Position numbers and translations under genes: made by a program. From positions 1 to 36,721 of the forward strand of contig JAAYDW010000093.1 in assembly GCA_012729055.1 (NCBI GenBank): a DNA stretch of 36,721 bases, read 5' to 3'. A model generated the notes under the pieces. The model saw only the letters and a program-made list of their open reading frames with translations, had not been told where the DNA came from and made no database searches. The stretch comes from Deltaproteobacteria bacterium (GTDB taxonomy: Bacteria; Desulfobacterota; Syntrophia; Syntrophales; Smithellaceae). This document shows, in pieces, positions 14,688 through 24,261 of the stretch (positions within the stretch are counted from its first letter, which is position 1; every line of letters begins with the position of its first letter).

Positions 14688-17279
14688 GTGACGTTGCTCA
14701 GAAAGGCATACAAATACCTGCACCAGGCATTCAGCGTCCGCATCTGGTTGGCCAGTATCGTCGTCATTTTCCTGATCCTTCTGCTGGCGTTGACGGTCAA
14801 CAACGCCCGGGAAAAAGAGGTGGCCGATCTGTTCAGCCGCCAGCAACTTTCCTCCGCCCAGAATGCGGCCGCCCGGATGACGGCCATTCTTTCGCAGATT
14901 GAAAGCAACATCGTTTTATTCTCCCAGTTCGATCCGAACGGGAACCTGCTTTCGCCGCAGGCGTACCGGGATCTCCATCTTCTTTATCCGGTCTGGGGAA
15001 ACACCGTCGACGCCGTGTCGGTGTTCGATGCGGAGGGGGGAGCGAAATCCGTGCTTGTCCGCAGCGGCGGTCCGGGCGTCGATCTGACGCGGCACTTCAA
15101 CACGCTGAAGCGCCAGCAGCGCCAGTATCTGAACGTCGCTTTGGCGGACGCAACGGCGGGAGATTCCTCCGCTCCCAAACGCGAATGGTACCTGATCTGG
15201 GGATATCCCGTCTGGCGGCAGAATAACCGGTTTGCCGGCGCCTGGATGGTGTCTTTTTCCCTCCGAGACTTCATCGGAGCGGGTGAGCAACAAATCAAGG
15301 ACAACCGGCTGGGAGATTTATGGCTCGTAAATGAGCGGGGGCAGATCCTGATGCATCCGTACTCGCCCTTCATCGGGAAGAACGCAGGCGATCTGGTCTA
15401 CGACCGCAAGGACAATGTCATTAATTTTCTGTCGGAGGGCGGAAGGTACCACGATGCGCGCGTTCTCCAGCGCAACAACAAAATCCAGAGAAGCGTTGTC
15501 GCTTACTATCCGTTGCAGATCGCTGGCGCCACGTGGTTTGTGGTGGTGGAGGCGCCTTACCGGAGCGTCATTGCCCCCGTGCGCACCACCTTTTTGTATA
15601 CGTTGTTCAGCGCGCTGGTGCTGATCATGGTCCTGGTTGTCGTCGGGATCTATTTCGCCTTTCGTGAAGGCAAGCGGCTGCGGATTCGCGAAGAACAGGA
15701 ACGGTTGAAAGAGCGCGAAGCCTGGCAGGAAAAACTGCTGCGCGAAAAGAAGACGATCGACGGCATCATCGAAGGCTCGCCCATTCCCAGCTTTGTGATC
15801 AACAAGGACCACCGGGTGATCTTGTGGAACCGGGCCTGCGAGGATCTGACCGGCCATTCCGCCCTGGACATGGTCGGCACGGACCGGCACTACATTCCGT
15901 TTTATTCCGTCACCCGTCCGATGATCGCCGATTTGATTGTGGACAACGACATTGATGCCCTGGGACGGTTCTACGGCACCAAAAATGTCAAGAAATCGGA
16001 AAAGGTGCCGGGCGCCTACGAGGCGATGGACTATTACGAAAACCTGGGCGGACAGAGCCGCTACATGTATTTCCTGGCGGCGCCCATCCGCGATGAAGAC
16101 GGGAACATTCTCGCGGCCATTGAAACACTCCAGGATGTTTCGCGCGAGCAGGAACTCACCCACAGCCTGCGGGAATACGCCGAGACGCTGCAAAACGAGC
16201 TGGCCGAGAACATCGAACTTCGCCGCGAGATTGAGGGCCTGTACAATTACATGCAGTCCATCGTCAAAAGCCTGCCGGACCGGCTCTATGAGCTCGACAA
16301 GGACGGCATCGTCAATTTTGTCAGCGCGGGAATGAAAAAATCGCAAAGCGAATTCAAGGGGAAACATTTTCTGGACTTCGTCGCGCCGGAGAATCAGGCG
16401 TTTTTGACGGCCAGATGGGAAGACGCGAAAAAGGGCATTTACAGGCCTTACGAAATCGAGGCCGTGGCCCGGGATGGACGGAAAGTCAATCTGCTCATCA
16501 CGACCACGCCGGTGGTCGGAACGGATCATTATATTCTGGTGCAGCGGGACATCACTGAGTTCAAGAATCTGGAAAAGAAGCTCTACGACAGCCAGAAGCT
16601 GGCGGCGCTGGGGCAGCTTTCCGCCGGCATCGCCCACGAAGTGCGCAATCCGCTTTCTTCCATCAAGATGAGCCTGCAAATCCTGGAGAAGCGCATGAAT
16701 CCGCAGGGCAACGATCAGAAAAGATTCAAGATCGCGCAAAAAGAAGTTGAACACCTCGAAGAACTGGTCAATAATGTTCTGGTCTTCGCCAAACCGGTCG
16801 AACCCAAAGCCGCTCCCGCCGATCTGCACAAACTGCTCGACCAGGCGCTTTCGCTGGCTGAAAAGGTTCTTCAGGACAAGCACATCGACGTGAAGCTGGA
16901 AGTCGGCGATATTCCGCCTGTCCTTGTGGATGCGGCCATGATCACGGATGCGTTTCTCAACATCATCCGCAACGCGGTGGACGCCGTCAATGATCATGGA
17001 TCGATCCGGATTTACGCCCGCAGCATCGGCAGCCAACCGCCCGCTGTGCTGGTGGTGGTGGAGGACAACGGCTGCGGCATCGACGAGGCGGATATGCCCC
17101 ACCTGTTCAACCCCTTCTTTACGAAGAAAAAATATGGTACAGGTCTCGGGCTTTCACAGGTCATGAAAATCGTGGAAGTGCATCAGGGAAAAATCGAGAT
17201 CATCAGCGAGAAGGAAAAGGGAACCAAGGTCTGCGTTACGCTGCCCTGCGCCGAATGGTATTCCGGGCAGGGAAGTTAG
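14688..17279 (+). CDS. dCache/PAS sensor histidine kinase (NtrB/ZraS-like)
   Basis: An 863-residue membrane kinase. Order: helix about 18-38; dCache extracytoplasmic domain about 40-295 (SVFDAEGGAKSVLVRSGG, LWLVNERGQILMHPY); helix about 301-325; a short coiled coil; PAS 1 about 355-485 (FVINKDHRVILWNRACEDLTG); PAS 2 about 520-630; a HisKA dimerisation domain with phospho-acceptor H650 in AGIAHEVRNPLSSI; and a HATPase domain with N762, the VEDNGCGID box (791-799) and the GTGLGLS box (817-823). It would phosphorylate the NtrC-type regulator encoded 59 bp downstream. The signal is unknown; the pocket class suggests a small organic ligand. The start is GTG, touching the preceding small gene's stop. 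Confidence 0.95.
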   Translation: MTLLRKAYKYLHQAFSVRIWLASIVVIFLILLLALTVNNAREKEVADLFSRQQLSSAQNAAARMTAILSQIESNIVLFSQFDPNGNLLSPQAYRDLHLLYPVWGNTVDAVSVFDAEGGAKSVLVRSGGPGVDLTRHFNTLKRQQRQYLNVALADATAGDSSAPKREWYLIWGYPVWRQNNRFAGAWMVSFSLRDFIGAGEQQIKDNRLGDLWLVNERGQILMHPYSPFIGKNAGDLVYDRKDNVINFLSEGGRYHDARVLQRNNKIQRSVVAYYPLQIAGATWFVVVEAPYRSVIAPVRTTFLYTLFSALVLIMVLVVVGIYFAFREGKRLRIREEQERLKEREAWQEKLLREKKTIDGIIEGSPIPSFVINKDHRVILWNRACEDLTGHSALDMVGTDRHYIPFYSVTRPMIADLIVDNDIDALGRFYGTKNVKKSEKVPGAYEAMDYYENLGGQSRYMYFLAAPIRDEDGNILAAIETLQDVSREQELTHSLREYAETLQNELAENIELRREIEGLYNYMQSIVKSLPDRLYELDKDGIVNFVSAGMKKSQSEFKGKHFLDFVAPENQAFLTARWEDAKKGIYRPYEIEAVARDGRKVNLLITTTPVVGTDHYILVQRDITEFKNLEKKLYDSQKLAALGQLSAGIAHEVRNPLSSIKMSLQILEKRMNPQGNDQKRFKIAQKEVEHLEELVNNVLVFAKPVEPKAAPADLHKLLDQALSLAEKVLQDKHIDVKLEVGDIPPVLVDAAMITDAFLNIIRNAVDAVNDHGSIRIYARSIGSQPPAVLVVVEDNGCGIDEADMPHLFNPFFTKKKYGTGLGLSQVMKIVEVHQGKIEIISEKEKGTKVCVTLPCAEWYSGQGS

Positions 17280-17338
17280 GCATTTCGAAACGGAGGCGAC
17301 ATTTCGAGCCGTCCGTTAGATTATAAAAGGTTGCGATT

Positions 17339-18724
17339 ATGGCGAGCATTCTTGTAATTGATGACGATGCTTCAATTGTGGAAACCCTGGATTTGTATCT
17401 GACCGAGGAAGGGTATACCGTCCGGACCGCGCTGACCGGAACCGACGGGCTGAACAAGTATGTGCAGGAACCGGCCGATGTCGTCATTCTCGACATCCGG
17501 CTTCCGGACGTGGACGGATTTTCCGTGCTGGAGGACCTCAAGGAGGAGAACGAAAACGTCAAGGTCATCATGATCACCGCTTTTCACGACATGGAGACGA
17601 CGATCAACGCCATGAAGGGCGGCGCGTTCGATTACATCCACAAACCTGTCAACGTCGACGAACTGGATCTGGCGATTAAGAAGGCGCTCAAGTCCCTGGA
17701 GATGGAAAAACGAATCGACGGCCTGTTGATGGAGCCCTCCCGCAGTTTTCGGGTCGGGGACATCATCGGCACCGGCAATGAGATGCGCGAAATCTTCAAA
17801 ACCGTCGGCATCGTTTCCAAGAGCCGCACCACCGTACTGATCCAGGGGGAAAGTGGAACGGGCAAGGAACTCATCGCCAAGGTCATCCATAACAATACAT
17901 CACCCGATGAGCCGTTTATCGCCGTGAACTGCTCGGCCATTGTCGAAACGCTTCTGGAATCGGAGCTCTTCGGCCACGAAAAGGGATCCTTTACCGGCGC
18001 CGTCGCCCGAAAACTGGGCAAATTTGAACTGGCCCGGTTCGGCTCGGTGTTCCTCGACGAAATCAGCGAAATGTCCGTCAATCTGCAGGCCAAGCTGTTG
18101 CGCGTTCTGCAGGAAATGGAATTCGAACGCGTCGGCGGAAAGGACCGGGTGAAAGTGCACGCCCGCATCATGGCCGCGACAAACAAAGACCTGAAGGTCA
18201 TGGTCAAGGAAGGCAGGTTTCGGGATGACCTTTACTACCGCTTGAATATCGTCGCCATCAACCTGCCGCCGCTGCGCAACCGCCGGCAGGATATTCCGCC
18301 GCTCATCGATTACCTGCTGTCAAAGATCAACCTGGACCTGCACAAAAAGATCGTCGGGGTTTCAGCCGAGATAATGGAAAAGTTCATGAACTACCCCTGG
18401 CCGGGCAATGTGCGGGAGCTCGAGAATCTGCTGGTGCGGGCCTGCGTTGTCGCCAAGGGGCAGGTGCTGGGCGTCGGCGATTTTCCCGAACTGGGGAAGG
18501 ACGATACCGTCGTCGACCGCCCCGCGGAAGAACTGTCCGGCGTTTTCACGCCCGACGAGCCGGGAAAATTCCTGACGCTTGACCAGGTCGAGGAGCGCTA
18601 CATCCGGAAGATCATCAAGGAAACGACATTCAACAAAGGCGAAGTCTGTGAAACGCTCGGCATTTCCCGTCCGACGTTTGAACGCAAGCTGGAGAAGTAC
18701 GGCATCAGCTTCGAGCGGGAGTAG
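17339..18724 (+). CDS. NtrC-family sigma54-dependent response regulator
   Basis: A 461-residue regulator. The receiver domain (1-120) has acidic residues D8-D10, phospho-acceptor D52 in LDIRLP, T80 and K102. The central AAA+ domain (about 140-375) has Walker A GESGTGKE (170-177), the sigma54-contacting loop GSFTGA (216-221, with S for the common A) and Walker B FLDEI near 240. The C-terminal Fis-type helix-turn-helix (about 418-461) ends VCETLGISRPTFERKLEKYGI. When phosphorylated it should assemble at upstream sites and use ATP to open sigma54-polymerase promoters. It pairs with the kinase just upstream. Likely target sites lie at 14308 and 14413. Confidence 0.96.
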   Translation: MASILVIDDDASIVETLDLYLTEEGYTVRTALTGTDGLNKYVQEPADVVILDIRLPDVDGFSVLEDLKEENENVKVIMITAFHDMETTINAMKGGAFDYIHKPVNVDELDLAIKKALKSLEMEKRIDGLLMEPSRSFRVGDIIGTGNEMREIFKTVGIVSKSRTTVLIQGESGTGKELIAKVIHNNTSPDEPFIAVNCSAIVETLLESELFGHEKGSFTGAVARKLGKFELARFGSVFLDEISEMSVNLQAKLLRVLQEMEFERVGGKDRVKVHARIMAATNKDLKVMVKEGRFRDDLYYRLNIVAINLPPLRNRRQDIPPLIDYLLSKINLDLHKKIVGVSAEIMEKFMNYPWPGNVRELENLLVRACVVAKGQVLGVGDFPELGKDDTVVDRPAEELSGVFTPDEPGKFLTLDQVEERYIRKIIKETTFNKGEVCETLGISRPTFERKLEKYGISFERE

Positions 18725-18875
18725 GGGGAGCTGAAAAATCCACATGGCATCCAAAACCGGAAAGGCAGGGCAGAAGTTTGAACTCCGCGGAAGAAAATGT
18801 CATCCGGGCCTTCGGGTCGGAGAAGAAACGCGGGGCTGAGGCGCAGCGCTGCGTTGTAAAAGGAAGCTGTCTCCA

Positions 18876-19481
18876 ATGAAAATTACCCGTGCCGAATTTG
18901 TTAAAAGCGCCGTCCAGCCGCGTCAGTATCCGCCCGCGACGCTGCCGGAGATCGCCTTTGTGGGGCGGTCCAACGTGGGCAAATCGTCACTCATGAACAC
19001 GCTGGTCGGCCGGAAGAACCTGGCCAAAACCAGCAACACGCCGGGGCGGACGCAGCTTATCAATTTCTTTACCGTGAACGACAGGATCTCCTTTGTCGAT
19101 TTGCCCGGCTACGGCTTTGCGAAAGTTTCCCGGTCCGTCCGGAAAGACTGGGGAGACATGATGGAGGCCTATCTGCGCGAGCGGCGGAACCTGGCTTTGG
19201 TGATTTTGATCCTGGACGTCCGGCGCGATCCCAGTGACGACGACCTCGCGTTATGCGACTGGCTGGAGCACTACCAAATTCCCTACCTGCCTGTTTTGAC
19301 CAAAACGGACAAGCTGTCGAATAATCAGATCGTTGTCCGGAAAAGGAGCATCGAGAAGATCCTTGGGGCGTCCTCCGGTTTTCCCGCTCTTCTTTTTTCC
19401 GCGAAAACGCAAAAGGGAAAGGAAGGCCTCTGGCAAGTGATCGAGGGGCACCTGTCGTCCCTTGTTGGGCAGCCGTCGTAA
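18876..19481 (+). CDS. engB: Ribosome biogenesis GTPase EngB/YsxC
   Basis: A 201-residue small GTPase needed for assembling the large ribosomal subunit. All G motifs are present: G1 GRSNVGKS (30-37), G2 threonine in NTPGRTQ (about 59), G3 DLPGYG (75-80), G4 TKTD (142-145) and G5 FSAKTQKG near 183. Length and N-terminus are normal for the family. It is 151 bp after the response regulator and is probably transcribed separately or by readthrough; that 151-bp gap shows nothing else I can support. Confidence 0.96.
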   Translation: MKITRAEFVKSAVQPRQYPPATLPEIAFVGRSNVGKSSLMNTLVGRKNLAKTSNTPGRTQLINFFTVNDRISFVDLPGYGFAKVSRSVRKDWGDMMEAYLRERRNLALVILILDVRRDPSDDDLALCDWLEHYQIPYLPVLTKTDKLSNNQIVVRKRSIEKILGASSGFPALLFSAKTQKGKEGLWQVIEGHLSSLVGQPS

Positions 19482-19786
19482 GGCCCGTCGGCGGGGCCGC
19501 CCGAAACTTTTTTGTCCCGGACAGATAAGGCGTCGATTTCAGCGCATAAAAAAGTGACCGGCGGCCGGAAACGGCAATATTTTTTCAGAACCGGGAAGGA
19601 AGGTTTTTGTGAACGCTGGTCAAAATATATGTTTGTCATATCAAGGACTTAAACCATAAAATTCAATTAAATCAATCTTCTCAGCTTGACAGGGAATGCA
19701 AAGTATGTTAGCCGACGGACGCTAGTCGGACGCTGTGTCAGACGGTTTTTCCAGGCTTCTTTACATAATTTACGAGGTGTAATCAC
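19482..19786. other. 305-bp intergenic region before cluster 1
   Basis: No gene is seen. Two weak terminator-like hairpins lie near its start: GGCCC/GGGCC at 19482-19498 with a T-run at 19508, and GCCG-GAAA-CGGC at 19564-19575 followed by AATATTTTTT. A TTGACA box lies at 19686-19691 but no good -10 box at normal spacing follows. The octamer CGGACGCT occurs at 19716-19723 and again at 19727-19734, an 11-bp period. This is presumably the promoter and operator region for the Flx-Hdr cluster. Confidence 0.5.
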
Positions 19787-22700
19787 GTGGTAAAAGATAA
19801 TGAAAAAGTTGGTGCAGTAATGGTGGTCGGATCCGGCATTGCCGGCATTCAGGCCTCTCTTGATTTAGCCAATTCCGGAATGAAAGTCTATCTCGTGGAA
19901 AACGGGATCAGCATCGGCGGTGTCATGGCCCAGCTGGACAAAACCTTTCCCACGAATGACTGCTCCGCCTGTATCCTTTCACCGAAGCTGGTTGAAGTCG
20001 GCCGCCATCCGAATGTCACGATCAAAACGAGACGGACGGTCGAATCCGTCGAGGGCGAACCGGGAAAATTCAAAGTTAAAATGACCTCCGCCCCCCGGTA
20101 CGTGAATCTGGACAAATGTACGGGATGCGGCGATTGCGCCAAGGTTTGCCCCATCACGGTCAAAGCCGAATTCAACGGCAATTTAAGCGAACGAAAAGCG
20201 ATCTACCGGCATTTTCCCCAGGCCATTCCCAGCGGCTTCGCGATCGACAAGCTGGGAACCTCTCCCTGCAAGGCCAACTGTCCCACGCACATCAGTGTTC
20301 AGGGGTATGTGGCGCTGATCGCCGAAGGGAAATTCAAGGAAGCCCTCAAGCTCATCAAGCAGGACAATCCGTTTCCCATCGTCTGCGGACGCGTCTGCAA
20401 CCATCCCTGTGAAACGGCCTGTATGCGCGGCAAGGTGGACGAACCCATCGACATCATGCATTTGAAACGCTTTGTCGCCGATCTCGATTTGAACGGCGAC
20501 ACGCGTTATCTGCCGGAAAAGAAGGAAAGCAAAGGCAAGAAAGTAGCGGTCATCGGCGCCGGCCCCTCGGGACTCACCTGCGCCTACTATCTGGCCGTCG
20601 AAGGCTACGACGTGGACGTCTTTGAAGCCCTGCCCGTGGCGGGCGGCTGGATGGCGGTCGGCATTCCCGAGTACCGTCTTCCCAAGAACGTCCTGAACGC
20701 GGAAATCAAGGTCATTCAGGATCTGGGCGTTAACATCCGCCTCAACACGAAAATCGGCAAAGACATTTCCTTCGACAAACTGAAAAGCGACTACAGCGCG
20801 ATCTTCATCGGCTGCGGCACGATGAAGAGCAGCAAGCTCAATATTCCCGGCGAAGACATGCAGGGTGTGATCCACGGCGTGGATTACCTGATGCAGATCA
20901 ACCTGGGCAAGAAAGTCAGCCTCGGCGACCGCGTGGCCGTCATCGGCGGCGGCAACGTTGCGATGGACGCGGTCCGCACGGCGGTGCGCACCGGGTCCAA
21001 GAACGTTTTCATCCTCTATCGCCGGACCCGCGCCGAAATGCCCGCCTCTCCGGAGGAAATCGAAGAAGCGCTGGAAGAAGGCATTGAAATGAAATTCCTC
21101 GTTGCTCCCAAACGCGTGGTGGGCAAGGACGGAAAAGTGACGGGCATCGAATGCACGCGCATGGAACTGGGCGAACCGGACAAGAGCGGCCGCCGCCGTC
21201 CCATTGAAATCAAAGGATCCGAATTTATTGTCGAATGCGACGCCATCGTTCCGGCCATCGGCCAGGAAGCGGACCTCTCCTTCATCAGCCAGGAAAGCGG
21301 CGTTTCCATCAACAAGTGGAACAACCTCGATTACGACGCCGTGACTTACGCCACCAACGTGCCGGGCGTTTTCACCGGCGGCGACGTGGCCACCGGGCCG
21401 CAGACGGTCGTCAAAGCGGTTTTCGCCGGCAAGGAAGCGGCCAAATCGATCGACCGATATCTGCAGGGCGCGGACATCAAAGCCGGACGCGAAAAAGACT
21501 GGACCAAGGATCTGGCGGACAAGGCGGATGTTTCGAGCGTTCCCAAAGTTCCCCGCGAAAAATATCCCCACATGAAACCGGAAGAGCGCCGCGTCAACTT
21601 CCAGGAAGTCGGCATCGGATTTTCCGAAGCGCAGGCAATCGCCGAAGCGCACCGCTGCCTGGCCTGCGGCATCTGCTCCGAATGCTACCAATGCGTGGAT
21701 GCCTGTATTGCCAAAGCCATCGACCATGACATGAAAGTGGAAGAAGAAACCATCGAAGTCGGCGCCGTGATCGCGTCGGCCGGTTTCCAGGTGTTTGACG
21801 CCAGCCAGCGCGGCGAGTACGGCTACGGTATTTATAAAAACGTGGTCACCGCGCTGCAGTTCGAGCGCATCCTGTCGGCGTCCGGTCCTTTCTTCGGCCA
21901 TGTCCAGAGAATTTCGGACGGCAAGGAGCCCAAAAAGGTCGCCTTCATCCAGTGCGTCGGCTCCCGCGACGTGTCCTGCGGCAACAGCTGGTGCTCTTCG
22001 GTCTGCTGCATGTACGCCACGAAAGAGGCGATCATCGGCAAGGAACACGCCAAGGGGCTGGAGCCGACCATTTTCTACATGGACATCCGCGCCCACGGCA
22101 AGGATTTCGACCGGTTCGTGAACCGGGCCAAGGACGAGTACGGCATCCGCTACATCCGCTCGATGCCGTCGTCGATCAAGGAATTACAGCAGACCAACAA
22201 CCTGCTCATCAAATACGTCAATCCCGACGGCACCTTCACCGAGGAAGAATTTGACATGGTGGTGCTGTCGGTCGGTCTGATGCCGCCCAAGGATGCCCAA
22301 AAACTGGCGGCCAGCCTGGGCATTGAACTCGAGGAACACGGCTTCTGCAAAACAGCGCTGGACAATCCCGTTCAGACGTCGCGCCCCGGTGTGTTCGTCT
22401 GCGGCGCGTTCGGCGGACCGAAAGACATTCCGGAAACCGTCATGGAAGCGTCCGCCGCCGCGGCCTGCGCGGAGGGGCTTCTCGCCTCCCAGCGCGGCAC
22501 GATGATTACGCCGGTGGAAAATCCGGAAGAAAAAGATCTGCGCGGCCAGGGCGTGCGCACCGGCGTGTTCGTCTGCCACTGCGGCATCAACATCGGCGGC
22601 GTGGTGAACGTGCCGGAAGTCCGCGACTACGCGGCGACCCTGCCGACCGTCGTTTACACGGCCGACAACCTCTTTACCTGTTCGCAGGACACGGCCGTGA

Positions 22701-24217
22701 AGATGGCGGAAGTGATCAAGGAGCAGAACCTGACCCGCGTGGTCGTCGCCTCCTGCTCGCCGCGGACGCACGAAGGCCTGTTCCAGGAAAACTGCGAGAA
22801 GGCCGGCTTGAACCGCTACCTGTTTGAGATGGCCAACATCCGCGACCAGAACTCCTGGGTGCACATGCACGAACCGGAAAAAGCCACGCAGAAAGCCAAG
22901 GATCTGCTGCGCATGGCGGTCGCCAAGGCCCAGTATTTGAAACCCTTGAAACCGGGCCAATTGCCGGTCAATCATCAGGCCTTGATCATCGGCGGCGGCC
23001 TGGCCGGCATCACTGCTGCGCTGTCGCTGGCGGACCAGGGATTCGCTTCCATGATTGTGGAAAAGGAAGACCGGCTGGGCGGCAACTACAACCACCTGTA
23101 CAAAACCCTTGAAGGCCTCGACACGCGGGCGCATCTCAAGAGCCTGCTCGAGAAGGTCTACAACAATCCGCTGATCACGGTGGCCACATCCGCCGAAATC
23201 CAGAAGATCGAAGGCTACATCGGCAACTACAAAACGACCGTGCAGACGAAAAAGGAAGGCGAGAAGGTTTTCGAGCACGGCGTGGTCCTCGTAGCCATCG
23301 GCGCCTACGAAAACAGTCCCAAGGAATACCTCTACGGTCAGAACGACAAGGTCAAGACGCAGCGCGAGCTGGAGAAACTGGTCTACGAAAAGGATCCGAA
23401 GCTGGCCGCTGTGAAAAACGTGGTCATGATTCAGTGCGTGGGCAGCCGCGATAAGGAAAGACCCTACTGCAGCCGCTACTGCTGCGGTGAAGCGATCAAG
23501 AACGCCCTTGAGCTCAAGGCCGCCGATCCGTCGCGCGACATCACGATCATTTACCGCGATATCCGCACCTTCGCTTTCAAGGAAGACTATTACAAGAAGG
23601 CGCGCGAAGCGAATATCAAGTTCATCTCCTACGAAGAAAACCGCAAGCCCGAAGTGGTGGCGGCGGGCGACAAGGTGGAAGTCAGAGTTTTCGACCCGAT
23701 TCTCAATGAACCGGTCAGCCTGCCTGCGGACGCCGTGGTCTTGAGCGTCGGCGTGGTGCCGAATCCGGAAAACGCGGCCATCGGCAACATGCTGAAGGTC
23801 CCCACCAACCAGGACGGCTTCTTCCTGGAAGCGCACGTCAAGCTGCGCCCGGTCGATTTTGCAACCGACGGCGTCTTCATGTGCGGCATGTCGCATTCAC
23901 CGAAGTACAGCGACGAAACAGTCACCCAGGCCAACGCGGCCGTATCGCGCGCCTGCACGGTTCTGACGCTCGATTACATCGAGGCGGAAGGCAAGACGGC
24001 TTACGTCAACAAGGAACGCTGCTCGGCCTGCGGACTTTGCGAAATCAACTGCCCTTACAGCGCGATCCGGGTGAACCCCGCGGAAGGGTGCGCCGAAGTG
24101 AACGCGGTTCTCTGCAAGGGCTGCGGTGTATGCACGGCATCGTGCCGCATGAACGCGGTGGACCTCAACGGGTTCAACAACGAGGAAGTGCTGGCCCAGA
24201 TATTTAATTTAAACTAA
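19787..24217 (+). CDS. HdrA-GltD-HdrA fusion flavoprotein
   Basis: A 1476-residue protein in three parts. Part 1 (1-150) starts an HdrA/QmoA-like FAD fold (GSGIAGIQASLDLA, near 16) and a 4Fe-4S motif (C111, C114, C117, C121). Part 2 (about 155-570) is a GltD/NfnB-like module: cysteines 200, 204, 208 and 212, an FAD site at GAGPSG (257-262), and an NAD(P)H site at GGGN near 387. HdrA part 1 then resumes, with a ferredoxin at C624-C640. Part 3 (about 927-1476) is a complete second HdrA: VFVCHCG, FAD site GGGLAG (1069-1074) and two 4Fe-4S motifs (C1412-C1422, C1443-C1453). HdrA is the flavin bifurcation subunit of heterodisulfide reductase. Three flavins and an NAD(P)H site suggest electron splitting between NAD(P)H, ferredoxin and HdrB. 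Start GTG 19787 has GAGGTG 7 bp upstream. Confidence 0.93.
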   Translation: MVKDNEKVGAVMVVGSGIAGIQASLDLANSGMKVYLVENGISIGGVMAQLDKTFPTNDCSACILSPKLVEVGRHPNVTIKTRRTVESVEGEPGKFKVKMTSAPRYVNLDKCTGCGDCAKVCPITVKAEFNGNLSERKAIYRHFPQAIPSGFAIDKLGTSPCKANCPTHISVQGYVALIAEGKFKEALKLIKQDNPFPIVCGRVCNHPCETACMRGKVDEPIDIMHLKRFVADLDLNGDTRYLPEKKESKGKKVAVIGAGPSGLTCAYYLAVEGYDVDVFEALPVAGGWMAVGIPEYRLPKNVLNAEIKVIQDLGVNIRLNTKIGKDISFDKLKSDYSAIFIGCGTMKSSKLNIPGEDMQGVIHGVDYLMQINLGKKVSLGDRVAVIGGGNVAMDAVRTAVRTGSKNVFILYRRTRAEMPASPEEIEEALEEGIEMKFLVAPKRVVGKDGKVTGIECTRMELGEPDKSGRRRPIEIKGSEFIVECDAIVPAIGQEADLSFISQESGVSINKWNNLDYDAVTYATNVPGVFTGGDVATGPQTVVKAVFAGKEAAKSIDRYLQGADIKAGREKDWTKDLADKADVSSVPKVPREKYPHMKPEERRVNFQEVGIGFSEAQAIAEAHRCLACGICSECYQCVDACIAKAIDHDMKVEEETIEVGAVIASAGFQVFDASQRGEYGYGIYKNVVTALQFERILSASGPFFGHVQRISDGKEPKKVAFIQCVGSRDVSCGNSWCSSVCCMYATKEAIIGKEHAKGLEPTIFYMDIRAHGKDFDRFVNRAKDEYGIRYIRSMPSSIKELQQTNNLLIKYVNPDGTFTEEEFDMVVLSVGLMPPKDAQKLAASLGIELEEHGFCKTALDNPVQTSRPGVFVCGAFGGPKDIPETVMEASAAAACAEGLLASQRGTMITPVENPEEKDLRGQGVRTGVFVCHCGINIGGVVNVPEVRDYAATLPTVVYTADNLFTCSQDTAVKMAEVIKEQNLTRVVVASCSPRTHEGLFQENCEKAGLNRYLFEMANIRDQNSWVHMHEPEKATQKAKDLLRMAVAKAQYLKPLKPGQLPVNHQALIIGGGLAGITAALSLADQGFASMIVEKEDRLGGNYNHLYKTLEGLDTRAHLKSLLEKVYNNPLITVATSAEIQKIEGYIGNYKTTVQTKKEGEKVFEHGVVLVAIGAYENSPKEYLYGQNDKVKTQRELEKLVYEKDPKLAAVKNVVMIQCVGSRDKERPYCSRYCCGEAIKNALELKAADPSRDITIIYRDIRTFAFKEDYYKKAREANIKFISYEENRKPEVVAAGDKVEVRVFDPILNEPVSLPADAVVLSVGVVPNPENAAIGNMLKVPTNQDGFFLEAHVKLRPVDFATDGVFMCGMSHSPKYSDETVTQANAAVSRACTVLTLDYIEAEGKTAYVNKERCSACGLCEINCPYSAIRVNPAEGCAEVNAVLCKGCGVCTASCRMNAVDLNGFNNEEVLAQIFNLN

Positions 24218-24261
24218 GGTAAACGGCCGATAAAGCCGCATTGCCGCTGGAAGGAGAATAT

